Source: Marinimicrobium locisalis (GTDB lineage: Bacteria > Pseudomonadota > Gammaproteobacteria > Pseudomonadales > Cellvibrionaceae). Taken from it: a stretch of DNA of 64,000 bases. How positions within the stretch are numbered: the first letter of the stretch is position 1; the number at the start of each line of letters is the position of its first letter. Location of the stretch: positions 1 to 64,000 of the forward strand of contig NZ_JBDLLG010000009.1 of NCBI RefSeq assembly GCF_039822625.1. The letters are read 5' to 3'. The notes beneath the pieces were generated by a model that saw only the letters and a program-made list of their open reading frames with translations, searched no databases and was not told where the DNA came from. Below are positions 1 to 6,995 of the stretch, one piece after another. Made by a program: the position numbers and the translations under genes.

Positions 1-54
1 ACCTGTCCCTGACATCGAGCACTGAGACCTTGCAAACGGGGAGGAGACCATATA

Positions 55-150
55 CGGATAAGCCGGAGGCGCATCCGCCGTTGCCAAAAGTGACGTTTTA
101 TAGCGGCGTAACGTGTATTTACGGCGGATGCGCAAGCTTATCCGCCCTAC
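55..150. repeat. REP-like inverted pair (REPIN), GTAGGGCGGATAAG type
   Basis: Two inverted copies of a REP-like sequence flank a spacer of about 40 nt. The left copy (55-80) reads cggataagcc then gcgcatccgccg; the right copy (122-150) is its reverse complement and ends in ttatccgccctac. The GTAGGGCGGATAAG consensus resembles REP sequences widespread in gammaproteobacteria (established knowledge, from memory). It lies directly left of hairpin copy A. No REP-associated transposase gene is in the window. Confidence 0.7.
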
Positions 151-167
151 ACAAACTGGATGAGTAG

Positions 168-289
168 CACTGAGGCTGAGGAAGGAGAATACCCATTGAA
201 GACTCTCTGAGGCATGGATGCCGATGAGAAGCCCCCATGGACGGGTTTACGGCGGGTCTTCAATGGGTATTCTCCTTCCTCAGCCGGAC
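168..289 (+). repeat. Variable-stem hairpin element, copy A (loop type 1)
   Basis: GCACTGAG box at 168-174, left arm 176-203, loop 204-255 (52 nt), right arm 256-283, CCGGAC box 284-289. The two 28-nt arms are perfectly complementary, yet their sequence differs from the arms of every other copy. The loop is nearly identical to those of copies E and F (type 1: contains GGCATGGATGCC and ends TTTACGGCGG). It lies about 50 bp upstream of gatB, where gatA or gatC might be expected, so it may separate gatB from its partners. It is too long, and lacks the T-run, for an ordinary terminator. Confidence 0.85.
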
Positions 290-339
290 TAGAATCACCG
301 CAACCAAACGATCAAAACCGAATTTAAAGGTTATTTGAG

Positions 340-1785
340 ATGGAATGGGAAACAGTTATTGGCTTGGAAGTTCACGTACAACTTTCAACCAACACCAAAT
401 TATTCTCTGGGGCCAGCACCGCCTTCGGCGCTGACCCCAACACCCAAGCGTGCGCGGTCGACCTGGCCATGCCCGGCACCCTGCCCGTGGCCAACGAACA
501 AGCGTTCCACAACGCGGTCAAATTCGGCCTCGCCGTCAACGCCGAAATCGGCCAGCGCTCCGTATTCGAGCGAAAAAACTACTTCTACCCGGACTTGCCC
601 AAAGGCTACCAGACCACCCAACTGGCCGAACCCATCGTCGGCCCCGGGTACGTCGACCTCCAGCTCGAAGGCGGCCGGACTAAACGGGTGCGCATCCACC
701 ACGCCCACCTCGAAGAAGACGCCGGCAAATCCCTGCACGAAGACTACCACGGCATGACCGGCATCGACCTCAACCGCGCCGGCACCCCGCTGATCGAAGT
801 GGTCACCGAGCCGGACATGCGCAGCGCCGAAGAAGCCGTGGCCTTCGCCAAACAATTGCACAACATCGTCACCTCCCTGGAAATCTGCGATGGCGATATG
901 TCTCAGGGCTCCATGCGCTTCGATGTGAACGTCTCCGTGCGACTGAAAGGCGAGGAAGAGCTCGGTACCCGCACCGAAACCAAAAACCTCAACTCCTTCC
1001 GCTTTATGGAAGAGGCCATTGCGCTGGAAGTCGAACGGCAGATCGACGTGCTCGAGGACGGCGGCAAAATCGTACAGGAAACCCGCCTGTATAACGGGGA
1101 AACCAAAACCGCACGCTCCATGCGCACCAAAGAAGACTCCAACGACTACCGCTACTTCCCCTGCCCGGACCTGCTGCCGGTCATCATCGATGCAGACTTT
1201 ATCGAAACCGTGCGCCAGGACATGCCGGAATTACCGGAAGCGCGGCGCGAGCGTTTCATCAAGGAGTACGACCTGCCCGACTACGATGCCGGCCAACTGG
1301 CGGGCGACCGGGCCACCGCGGACTACTTTGAAGCCACCATGAAAGCTTGCGGCGAAGCCAAGCTCGCCGGCAACTGGGTCATGGCCGACCTGGCGGCGTA
1401 CCTGAACAAAGAAGAAATCGGCATCGCCCAATCACCGGTTACCCCGGTGATGCTGGGCGGTCTGATCACCCGCATCAAAGACGGCACCATCTCCAGCAAG
1501 ATTGCCAAGAAAGTCTTTGAAGCCATGACCAAGGGCGAAGGCGACGCCGACACCGTTATTGAAAAGCAAGGTCTGAAGCAGGTCTCCGACACAGGCGAAC
1601 TGGAAAAAATGGTGGATGAGGTCATCGCCAACAACCAGCCGCAGGTGGAAAACTACCGTGCGGCGGACGAAGCCAAACGCCCCAAGATGCTGGGCTTCTT
1701 TGTGGGCCAGATCATGAAAGCCAGCAAAGGCCAGGCTAACCCGCAGGCCGTCAATGAAATCCTGATCAAGAAACTGGAAGGTTAA
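340..1785 (+). CDS. gatB: Asp-tRNA(Asn)/Glu-tRNA(Gln) amidotransferase subunit B
   Basis: GatB of the GatCAB amidotransferase, which converts Glu-tRNA(Gln) to Gln-tRNA(Gln), and Asp-tRNA(Asn) to Asn-tRNA(Asn), in the cytoplasm. The 481-aa length is typical. Seen: the GLEVHVQL segment at residues 8-15, the LNRAGTPLIEV motif around residue 155, and a C-terminal GatB/YqeY tRNA-binding region from about residue 330. The ATG at 340 places GLEVHVQL at the usual distance from the N-terminus. A PA4642-family gene follows 8 bp after the stop. gatC and gatA are not visible in the 339 bp upstream, which hold only repeats, so they must lie further upstream or elsewhere. Confidence 0.97.
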   Translation: MEWETVIGLEVHVQLSTNTKLFSGASTAFGADPNTQACAVDLAMPGTLPVANEQAFHNAVKFGLAVNAEIGQRSVFERKNYFYPDLPKGYQTTQLAEPIVGPGYVDLQLEGGRTKRVRIHHAHLEEDAGKSLHEDYHGMTGIDLNRAGTPLIEVVTEPDMRSAEEAVAFAKQLHNIVTSLEICDGDMSQGSMRFDVNVSVRLKGEEELGTRTETKNLNSFRFMEEAIALEVERQIDVLEDGGKIVQETRLYNGETKTARSMRTKEDSNDYRYFPCPDLLPVIIDADFIETVRQDMPELPEARRERFIKEYDLPDYDAGQLAGDRATADYFEATMKACGEAKLAGNWVMADLAAYLNKEEIGIAQSPVTPVMLGGLITRIKDGTISSKIAKKVFEAMTKGEGDADTVIEKQGLKQVSDTGELEKMVDEVIANNQPQVENYRAADEAKRPKMLGFFVGQIMKASKGQANPQAVNEILIKKLEG

Positions 1786-1793
1786 ACACAGAC

Positions 1794-2093
1794 ATGAGCG
1801 AACTAAAAAAAGACAAGAAAAAGGTCGTCGGTGAACACTTCGACGACGAGCGCATCAAAAGCTTCTTCCAATACCCGGCACCGGAGGGTGTTAACCGCGA
1901 CTACCACCTGCTGGAGAAAGCCTATCGCGGCATGCGTGAAGAAAACTTCGCCACTTTCGTTGAGTTCTTCGCCGAGCGTGGCCACGACATCAACGCCTCA
2001 GGGCCGGATGGCAAAACTTTCCTCCAGAGTATTGAAGACCATCGCATGGCAGACGAATACATCGCCGCCCTGAAAAAAGCCGGTGCCCAGTAA
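1794..2093 (+). CDS. PA4642-family small conserved protein
   Basis: A 99-aa soluble protein recognised as the PA4642 type, a small family of unknown function in Pseudomonas and relatives. It opens with a short lysine-rich stretch (residues 5-11), followed by an FFQYPAPEGVNRDYHLLEKAYRG-like core that is the most distinctive part, and ends in predicted helices. There is no signal peptide or membrane segment. It starts 8 bp after gatB and its 3' end abuts the rhombosortase gene, so the three are probably co-transcribed. Function is unknown; the family name is given from memory of the motif. Confidence 0.8.
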   Translation: MSELKKDKKKVVGEHFDDERIKSFFQYPAPEGVNRDYHLLEKAYRGMREENFATFVEFFAERGHDINASGPDGKTFLQSIEDHRMADEYIAALKKAGAQ

Positions 2094-2100
2094 CCGGCCC

Positions 2101-2694
2101 ATGCCCTTCCTCCGACTCACACCCAGCCTGTGGCTGACCATCGGGCTGGGTGTGTTGATGATCCTCCTCGGCGCTTTTCAGAGCGTCACTGAAACCGCCC
2201 TCGAATACAGCCGCGACGCCATCAGCGAAGGCCAGCTCTGGCGGTTTATTACGGCACACTTCATCCACTACGGCCCCTACCACTTGGCGATGAACCTGGG
2301 GGCGCTAATGCTCTGCGGTTGGATTCTGTTTCAGGAGGTCAGTCTCAAGCATTACGGGCTGTTGATACTGGTGTGTTTGATCGGTGTCAGCACCGGCCTT
2401 TATGGTTTCAGCCCGGAGTTGGATTATTACGCGGGGCTGTCTGGGGCACTGCACGGTTTGTTGGTGGCGGGGGTGTTGATCACGCTGCGGCAGACGCCGT
2501 GGATGAACAGTCTCGCGCTAGCGGTGGTGGTTTTCAAGATTGTGCAGGAGCAGTTGCCGGGTTATGACACGTCTCACTCTCTATTGCCGGTGCCGGTTGC
2601 GGTGGATTCGCATTTGTATGGGGCATTGACGGGGCTGGCGTGGGGGCTCGGGGTGCTTGGACGGAGTTTTAGGGCTCGGTCACCTTCAGAGTAA
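2101..2694 (+). CDS. rrtA: Rhombosortase (rhomboid-family intramembrane protease)
   Basis: A 197-aa polytopic membrane protein with about six hydrophobic segments and rhomboid catalytic motifs: GLSGALHG (Ser114) and DSHLYGALTG (His171). The short six-helix form with these motifs is typical of rhombosortase, which cleaves GlyGly-CTERM tails of secreted proteins in marine gammaproteobacteria (family knowledge). The ATG at 2101 is preferred over an in-frame ATG at 2083 because the latter overlaps the previous gene. No GlyGly-CTERM substrate is encoded in the window. The gene converges on the helicase gene across 527 bp of repeats. A generic rhomboid protease is the alternative. Confidence 0.82.
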   Translation: MPFLRLTPSLWLTIGLGVLMILLGAFQSVTETALEYSRDAISEGQLWRFITAHFIHYGPYHLAMNLGALMLCGWILFQEVSLKHYGLLILVCLIGVSTGLYGFSPELDYYAGLSGALHGLLVAGVLITLRQTPWMNSLALAVVVFKIVQEQLPGYDTSHSLLPVPVAVDSHLYGALTGLAWGLGVLGRSFRARSPSE

Positions 2695-2716
2695 TATGGT
2701 TTGGAAGTGGTTTCAC

Positions 2717-2840
2717 GTCCGGGGCCGAAGCGGGGTACACCCTTCCAAGACACGCCGTGAATACGTCCATGTAGGCTCGAATCGCGAATCCCGCGCTCCA
2801 CGGTCTTGGAAGGGTGTACCCCGCTTCGGCCCTCAGTGCC
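2717..2840 (-). repeat. Variable-stem hairpin element, copy B (loop type 2)
   Basis: Minus-strand copy: GTCCGG (2717-2722), arms 2722-2751 and 2803-2832 (30 nt, perfectly complementary), type 2 loop 2752-2802 (51 nt), then TCAGTGCC (2833-2840), the reverse complement of the GGCACTGA box. It sits just past the rhombosortase stop and faces copy C head to head across a REPIN. It could act as a transcription barrier between the convergent genes, but it has no T-run. Confidence 0.85.
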
Positions 2841-2875
2841 ATTAGCTCGACGATTGGTCCACACGTGAGGGGGAT

Positions 2876-2976
2876 GTAGGGTAGGTAAGGCGGTAGTCGC
2901 CACCTACCAAACATGGTGCCAAACGGATTATTGGGAGGGGTGGTAGGTGGCGGCTGACGCCTTACCAAAACCCTAC
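2876..2976. repeat. REP-type inverted pair between hairpin copies B and C
   Basis: The left REP (2876-2909) begins GTAGGGTAGGTAAGGCGG and the right REP (2941-2976) is its approximate inverse, ending in CTTACCAAAACCCTAC, with about 31 nt between them. The same REP type recurs at 21469-21567 and as one half of the pair at 47619-47719. In each case it lies beside the hairpin elements. Confidence 0.75.
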
Positions 2977-3011
2977 GGGCATCTTTAATCGTGCCCCATG
3001 CACGCGACACT

Positions 3012-3185
3012 GGCACTGAGGGGCGGTGTGGGATAACCCCTATCGAGACCGTGGAGCGCGGGACTCGCGATTCGAGCCTACAGAGGCCGCTCCATGGAAT
3101 CCATGCCATCGCGGCATTAGTGAATCCCTTCACGTCATGTATTAACGGCGTGTCTCGATAGGGGTTATCCCACATCGACCCGGAC
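3012..3185 (+). repeat. Variable-stem hairpin element, copy C (type 2 with expanded loop)
   Basis: GGCACTGAG at 3012-3020, arms 3021-3049 and 3152-3180, CCGGAC at 3180-3185. The 29-nt stem has one G-T (G-U in RNA) pair and one mismatch. The loop (3050-3151) is 102 nt, twice the usual size. It starts like a type 2 loop and ends in the shared ACGGCGT, but carries about 51 extra nt containing short palindromes (catggaatccatg, gtgaatcccttcac). It lies just past the 3' end of the helicase gene. Confidence 0.8.
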
Positions 3186-3221
3186 TCCATTCCAGGCACC
3201 GTACTGTCCCAAATTAAGTCT

Positions 3222-4958
3222 CTACGAGTTACGAGGCCGGCGGCGTCCGCCACCGCTGCGGTTACCACCGCCCGAACGACCGCCGCCACCGCCCGATGAA
3301 CGACGACGCGGGGGGGCCGGCTTCATGGGTGGGGTTTCCTCCAACAGTGACTCCGGCGGCTGCTCGCACTTGATCGGCTCGCCCAACAACTCCTCAATGG
3401 GCTGCAAGCGGAACGCATCGTCTTCACAGGCAAAGCTCACCGACGTGCCAAACTTACCCGCCCGGCCGGTGCGACCAATGCGGTGCACGTAATCCTCCGG
3501 CTCCTCCGGCAGGGTGAAATTCACCACGTGGCTGATGCCGCTAATATGAATCCCCCGACCCGCCACATCGGTAGCGACCAGCACCTTGATATTGCCTTCC
3601 TTAAAATCATTCAGCGTCTTCACCCGCTTGCCCTGCGGAATCTCTCCAGAGAGCAACCCGGCGCTGATGTCGTGGCGTTGAAGCTTCTCGTGCAAGTCCC
3701 GACACTCATCCCGCCGGTTGGCAAACACAATTAGACTCTCTACATCCTCCTGCTTGATGAGGTTATAGAGCATCGGGTACTTCTCTTCCGTGGACGCCAG
3801 GTAGACGTGTTGGTCCACGGAATCCGTGGCCACGCTCTCGGGTTGAATTTCAATGGTGGTGGGCTCGAAGGTCCACTGTTCCACCAGCCGGTTCACCTCT
3901 TCCGTAAAAGTGGCCGAGAAGAACAAGGTCTGACGGTCTTCCCGCTTGGGCGTCTGGCGCACGATCTGGCGGACCTGGGGGATAAAGCCCATATCGAGCA
4001 TGCGGTCAGCTTCATCAATGACCAGAATTTCCAATTGGTCCAAAAACACATCGCGCTGACGGCAGAAGTCCAGCAGGCGCCCCGGGGTCGCTACCAGAAT
4101 GTCTACCAGGCTGTCGTGCAGGCGATTTTTCTGTTTACCGTAATCCATGCCGCCGACCAGGGTGTGGATTTCAAGGTCGGTGTATTTGCACAGGAGCTTC
4201 GCGTCCTCGGCGATTTGCATGACCAGCTCGCGCGTGGGCGCGATCACCAGCGCACGGGCTTCGCCGGCGTAGCGCTGCTCCTTGATGGGGTGCTTGAGTA
4301 AGTCATCAATAACGGTGGCCAGGAAGGCGGCAGTTTTGCCGGTACCGGTCTGGGCCTTACCCACCACGTCTTTGCCTTGAAGTGCCAAAGGCAGGGATTG
4401 GGCCTGAATCGGCGAGCAGTACTCGAAGCCGAGGTCGGCAATGGCATGCATGAGGTCGTTTTCGAGCCCGAAGTCGTGGAAGCGAAGCTTACCTTCGACG
4501 GGGGGCACGGGAAATTGGGATATGTCCCAGGGTTGTTTGGCCATAGGTTTATTGTTGCTCTTGTGTTGGCCGCCTCGGCGGCGGTTGTTGTTTCGGTTAC
4601 GGCGCCGCTTGCCCGAGGGTTTGGGGCCCTGGTTGCCGCCCTGGCTGTTTTGGGGCTTGCCACCACCGTTATTCGGGGTGTTGTCGCTCTGGCCCTGGGC
4701 GTTGCTTTGGCTCTGAGCGCTGTTTTGGCCTTGGCCGTTGCGTTGACCCGGACCTTTACCCCGACCCTGCGCACGACGGGGCTTGCGGCGGCGGTTCCGG
4801 TTGGGGTTGCCCCCGCCCCCGCTGCTGTTGCCGCTTGGGTTGTTCTGGGTTCGATTTTGTTGGGGGCGCCCCTTGCGGGCTTCGGAGTCACTAGCGGCCT
4901 TACGATCACCGGCCAGTTTCTGGAAGAGCTTACCAATCAAAACGATCACCTGTTGCAC
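3222..4958 (-). CDS. rhlB: DEAD-box ATP-dependent RNA helicase, RhlB type
   Basis: A 578-aa DEAD-box helicase that remodels RNA duplexes, in some bacteria within the RNase E degradosome. The core runs from about residue 155: a Q motif near residue 183, Walker A AQTGTGKT (Lys208), PTRELVMQ, TPGRLLD, the DEAD box in DEADRMLDMGF, SAT and HRIGRTGR. An N-terminal extension of about 140 residues is unusually rich in Gln, Asn, Gly and Arg, and the tail is a Gly/Ser/Arg stretch; both are plausible RNA-binding or condensate-forming regions. The helicase call is certain; RhlB rather than another DEAD-box paralogue is likely. Confidence 0.85.
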   Translation of the reverse strand: MQQVIVLIGKLFQKLAGDRKAASDSEARKGRPQQNRTQNNPSGNSSGGGGNPNRNRRRKPRRAQGRGKGPGQRNGQGQNSAQSQSNAQGQSDNTPNNGGGKPQNSQGGNQGPKPSGKRRRNRNNNRRRGGQHKSNNKPMAKQPWDISQFPVPPVEGKLRFHDFGLENDLMHAIADLGFEYCSPIQAQSLPLALQGKDVVGKAQTGTGKTAAFLATVIDDLLKHPIKEQRYAGEARALVIAPTRELVMQIAEDAKLLCKYTDLEIHTLVGGMDYGKQKNRLHDSLVDILVATPGRLLDFCRQRDVFLDQLEILVIDEADRMLDMGFIPQVRQIVRQTPKREDRQTLFFSATFTEEVNRLVEQWTFEPTTIEIQPESVATDSVDQHVYLASTEEKYPMLYNLIKQEDVESLIVFANRRDECRDLHEKLQRHDISAGLLSGEIPQGKRVKTLNDFKEGNIKVLVATDVAGRGIHISGISHVVNFTLPEEPEDYVHRIGRTGRAGKFGTSVSFACEDDAFRLQPIEELLGEPIKCEQPPESLLEETPPMKPAPPRRRSSGGGGGRSGGGNRSGGGRRRPRNS

Positions 4959-5052
4959 AAACTGTGCGCGGAGTATACACGAAAACCCCTGCCCTCTCCC
5001 ACCGTCCCTCTGTCACAAACCCTACTACCCGGGGCCCTGTTGGTGACTTCAC

Positions 5053-5175
5053 GTCCGGTCTGGTGTGCGGTGCACTGTTCCCGGACACGCCGTAAACCCA
5101 TCCCTGGGGGCTCGAATCGCGTGTCCCGCGCTCCACGGTCCGGGAACAGTGCACCCCACACCGGACCTCAGTGCC
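5053..5175 (-). repeat. Variable-stem hairpin element, copy D (loop type 2)
   Basis: Minus-strand copy: GTCCGG 5053-5058, arms 5057-5086 and 5138-5167 (30 nt, with one G-T pair and one C-C mismatch), type 2 loop 5087-5137 (51 nt), TCAGTGCC 5168-5175. It faces copy E across a spacer of 98 nt (5176-5273) in which I see no REP and no gene. It lies in the divergent intergenic region upstream of the helicase start. Confidence 0.85.
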
Positions 5176-5273
5176 ATTATTCAACTTGCGGGACGGGTTT
5201 AATCCTTATATCAGGTGGGGGTCGGCCAGCCAGGCCAGGAGGAAGGGTGGCGTATCTACCATAAATTTCTATG

Positions 5274-5397
5274 GGCACTGAGGCCTGAGGTGGGGTCTAC
5301 CACTTCGAGACTCTCTGAGGCATGGATGCCGATGAGAAGCCTCCAGGGATGGATTTACGGCGGGTCTCGAAGTGGTAGACCCCACCTCAGGCCGGAC
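5274..5397 (+). repeat. Variable-stem hairpin element, copy E (loop type 1)
   Basis: GGCACTGAG 5274-5282, arms 5282-5311 and 5364-5393 (30 nt, perfectly complementary), type 1 loop 5312-5363 (52 nt), CCGGAC 5392-5397. It is paired head to head with copy D although the two carry different loop types. It ends about 80 bp before the start of the glutamine amidotransferase gene. Confidence 0.85.
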
Positions 5398-5477
5398 GGG
5401 ATGCAAGCATTTGGATTAGGAATGAGAGCACCATAGAATAGAGACCCAACGATGGACACCGCCAAGGAGAACACCGC

Positions 5478-6272
5478 ATGCCCCGTATTCATAGCTTTCA
5501 CCACGTGCCATTCGAAGGCCTGGGCCATTTCGAGGAAATCTTTGCCCGCAACGACTGGCCCGTCAGCCAAACCCACTGGTACCGCGGCGACACCGCCCCC
5601 GAGCTCGACGACTTCGACGCCCTCATCGTCATGGGCGGCCCCATGAACATCGACGACCATGACAGCTACCCCTGGCTTCAGCAGGAGAAACAGACCATCA
5701 AAGCCACCATCGACGCGGGCAAAACCGTCATCGGCATCTGCCTGGGGGCCCAACTCATCGCCTCCGCCCTGGGCGCCGCCGTTAAACCCGGCAAACACCG
5801 CGAAATCGGCTGGTTCGACCTACACCGCCAACCCGGCGCCGACCAATCCCCCCTGGCAGGCCTCCTGCCCGAGCGCTTCCCCGCCTTCCACTGGCACGGC
5901 GACACCTTCGCCCTGCCCGACGGCGCCCTCCTCTTGGCCAGCAGCGAAGCCTGCGAGAACCAGATATTCAGCCTGGGCGAGAAGGTCCTCGGCCTCCAGT
6001 GCCACCTGGAAACCACACCCCGCACCGCCACCGCCTTGATAGAAAACTGTGGGGACGAGTTGGATGGTTCCCATTACGTTCAGTCCGCCGAGGACATGCT
6101 GGCCGAACCGAAGCGATTCAGTGACATTAACCGCTTGGCGGAGGCTCTCATTAAGGGAGTAATAGCTGAAGAAGCCTTCGAAACGCACGGGCACGACCGA
6201 GGCAGTCGGCCCGTTCGCGGCTACTCACTTGGGTTTAGCATGACCCAAAGCGGGGAAGAGCAAACCCTGTAA
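5478..6272 (+). CDS. Class I glutamine amidotransferase-like protein
   Basis: A 264-aa protein of the GMP-synthase-like GATase1 family, which hydrolyses glutamine to deliver ammonia to an acceptor. A full triad is visible: Cys88 in GICLGAQ, His176 and Glu178 in QCHLETT. The domain ends near residue 195. The last 65 or so residues are a tail outside the GATase fold, with base composition less GC-rich than the first two thirds. Substrate unknown: it stands alone without a synthetase partner, and related stand-alone GATases act on small molecules such as gamma-glutamyl amines. An ATG at 5452 opens a different frame. Confidence 0.85.
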   Translation: MPRIHSFHHVPFEGLGHFEEIFARNDWPVSQTHWYRGDTAPELDDFDALIVMGGPMNIDDHDSYPWLQQEKQTIKATIDAGKTVIGICLGAQLIASALGAAVKPGKHREIGWFDLHRQPGADQSPLAGLLPERFPAFHWHGDTFALPDGALLLASSEACENQIFSLGEKVLGLQCHLETTPRTATALIENCGDELDGSHYVQSAEDMLAEPKRFSDINRLAEALIKGVIAEEAFETHGHDRGSRPVRGYSLGFSMTQSGEEQTL

Positions 6273-6383
6273 TCCGGTGTAATACCCCGCTGGATGCCCT
6301 GTTGATAGTGTGTTTTGAGGTGGTTGAGCCACCGACGGCGTGCAAACGCCTTACCCAACACAATTATCAGCAGGAGTTTAACA

Positions 6384-6734
6384 ATGAGTAATTACCCCGC
6401 TTTTTCCGACGACGCTATCAACAATGCCATTGATGCCGTAAACCAGCACTACAGCGGTTTACGAGCCCAAAAGCCCACGACCATCTCCAGTGATGATGGC
6501 CATGTGCTCATGCTCGCCGAGTGTATTAAGGTGAGCATTGAAAATGGCAAGGCGTGCTTGAGCCTTCCTTTGGGCATAGGCGATGTCTGTATCCCCGTGC
6601 CCCTACCTTACGACGGTGAGGTGGGGCAAGCGTGCCTGCATATGTGCACCACTTGGGGGATTCCCACTGGGGTCAAAGTGACCATCAGCGTTGGGGGCGT
6701 CCAGATCGTGTCAAAATCTTTTGGCAAGTGCTGA
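6384..6734 (+). CDS. Small orphan protein with six cysteines
   Basis: A 116-aa protein with no recognised family. The start at 6384 follows a CAGGAG ribosome-binding site 7 nt upstream; an in-frame ATG at 6315 lies in a GTAAGGCG-like repeat sequence and is unlikely. There is no signal peptide or transmembrane helix. Cysteines are at 47, 58, 69, 84, 88 and the last residue, 116. The second half alternates hydrophobic residues with Gly, Pro and Val (IGDVCIPVPLPYDG, VKVTISVGGVQIV) and looks beta-rich. It is followed by the FHA-kinase pair, so it could be a substrate or partner of that system, but this rests only on proximity. Confidence 0.6.
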   Translation: MSNYPAFSDDAINNAIDAVNQHYSGLRAQKPTTISSDDGHVLMLAECIKVSIENGKACLSLPLGIGDVCIPVPLPYDGEVGQACLHMCTTWGIPTGVKVTISVGGVQIVSKSFGKC

Positions 6735-6776
6735 GAATAACACGGCTCTGCGGCCCCTGGTCCGTGAACCCAAGCC

Positions 6777-6808
6777 GACTTTGGCGCGCCCGCGAGTGCG
6801 CCAAAGTC
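6777..6808. repeat. Perfect 11-bp hairpin between the small orphan gene and the FHA gene
   Basis: GACTTTGGCGC (6777-6787) pairs with GCGCCAAAGTC (6798-6808) across a 10-nt loop. No T-run follows on either strand, so it is not a classical intrinsic terminator; it may attenuate, protect a 3' end or serve as an operator. The rest of the 261-bp gap (6735-6995) holds no gene I can support. Confidence 0.5.
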
Positions 6809-6995
6809 CCATCCAGCCCCCTTCTATTAACCGACTCACCCCCGCCTTCGCCCCCCCTTCATTTGCCGCCCCGTTGAAGCTGTATTAGACTTTAGTCTGC
6901 AGGTAATCAATAACCTGCCCCAAACGTCGAACAACGGGCGCCTTCATAGTCTTCCGGTTTACATTTCTGATGACATTACAACAAGGGACCTGGTC

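Noticed and set aside
168..289. Hairpin elements as integron attC sites
   Set aside because: attC sites have RYYYAAC/GTTRRRY core sites and extrahelical bases. These elements lack those cores, have nearly perfect stems with no bulges, and no integrase or cassette array is present.
2717..2840. Hairpin elements as ordinary intrinsic terminators
   Set aside because: The stems are 28-31 bp with 51-52-nt loops and no T-run. Copies also lie upstream of genes (A and E) and in tandem gaps (F), not only at gene ends.
6315..6358. Upstream ATG and a third-party REP near the small orphan gene
   Set aside because: The ATG at 6315 has no ribosome-binding site. The GGTGG...CCACC and GCGTGCAAACGCCTTACCC pieces look like a degenerate REP, but there is no clear inverted partner, so it was not called.
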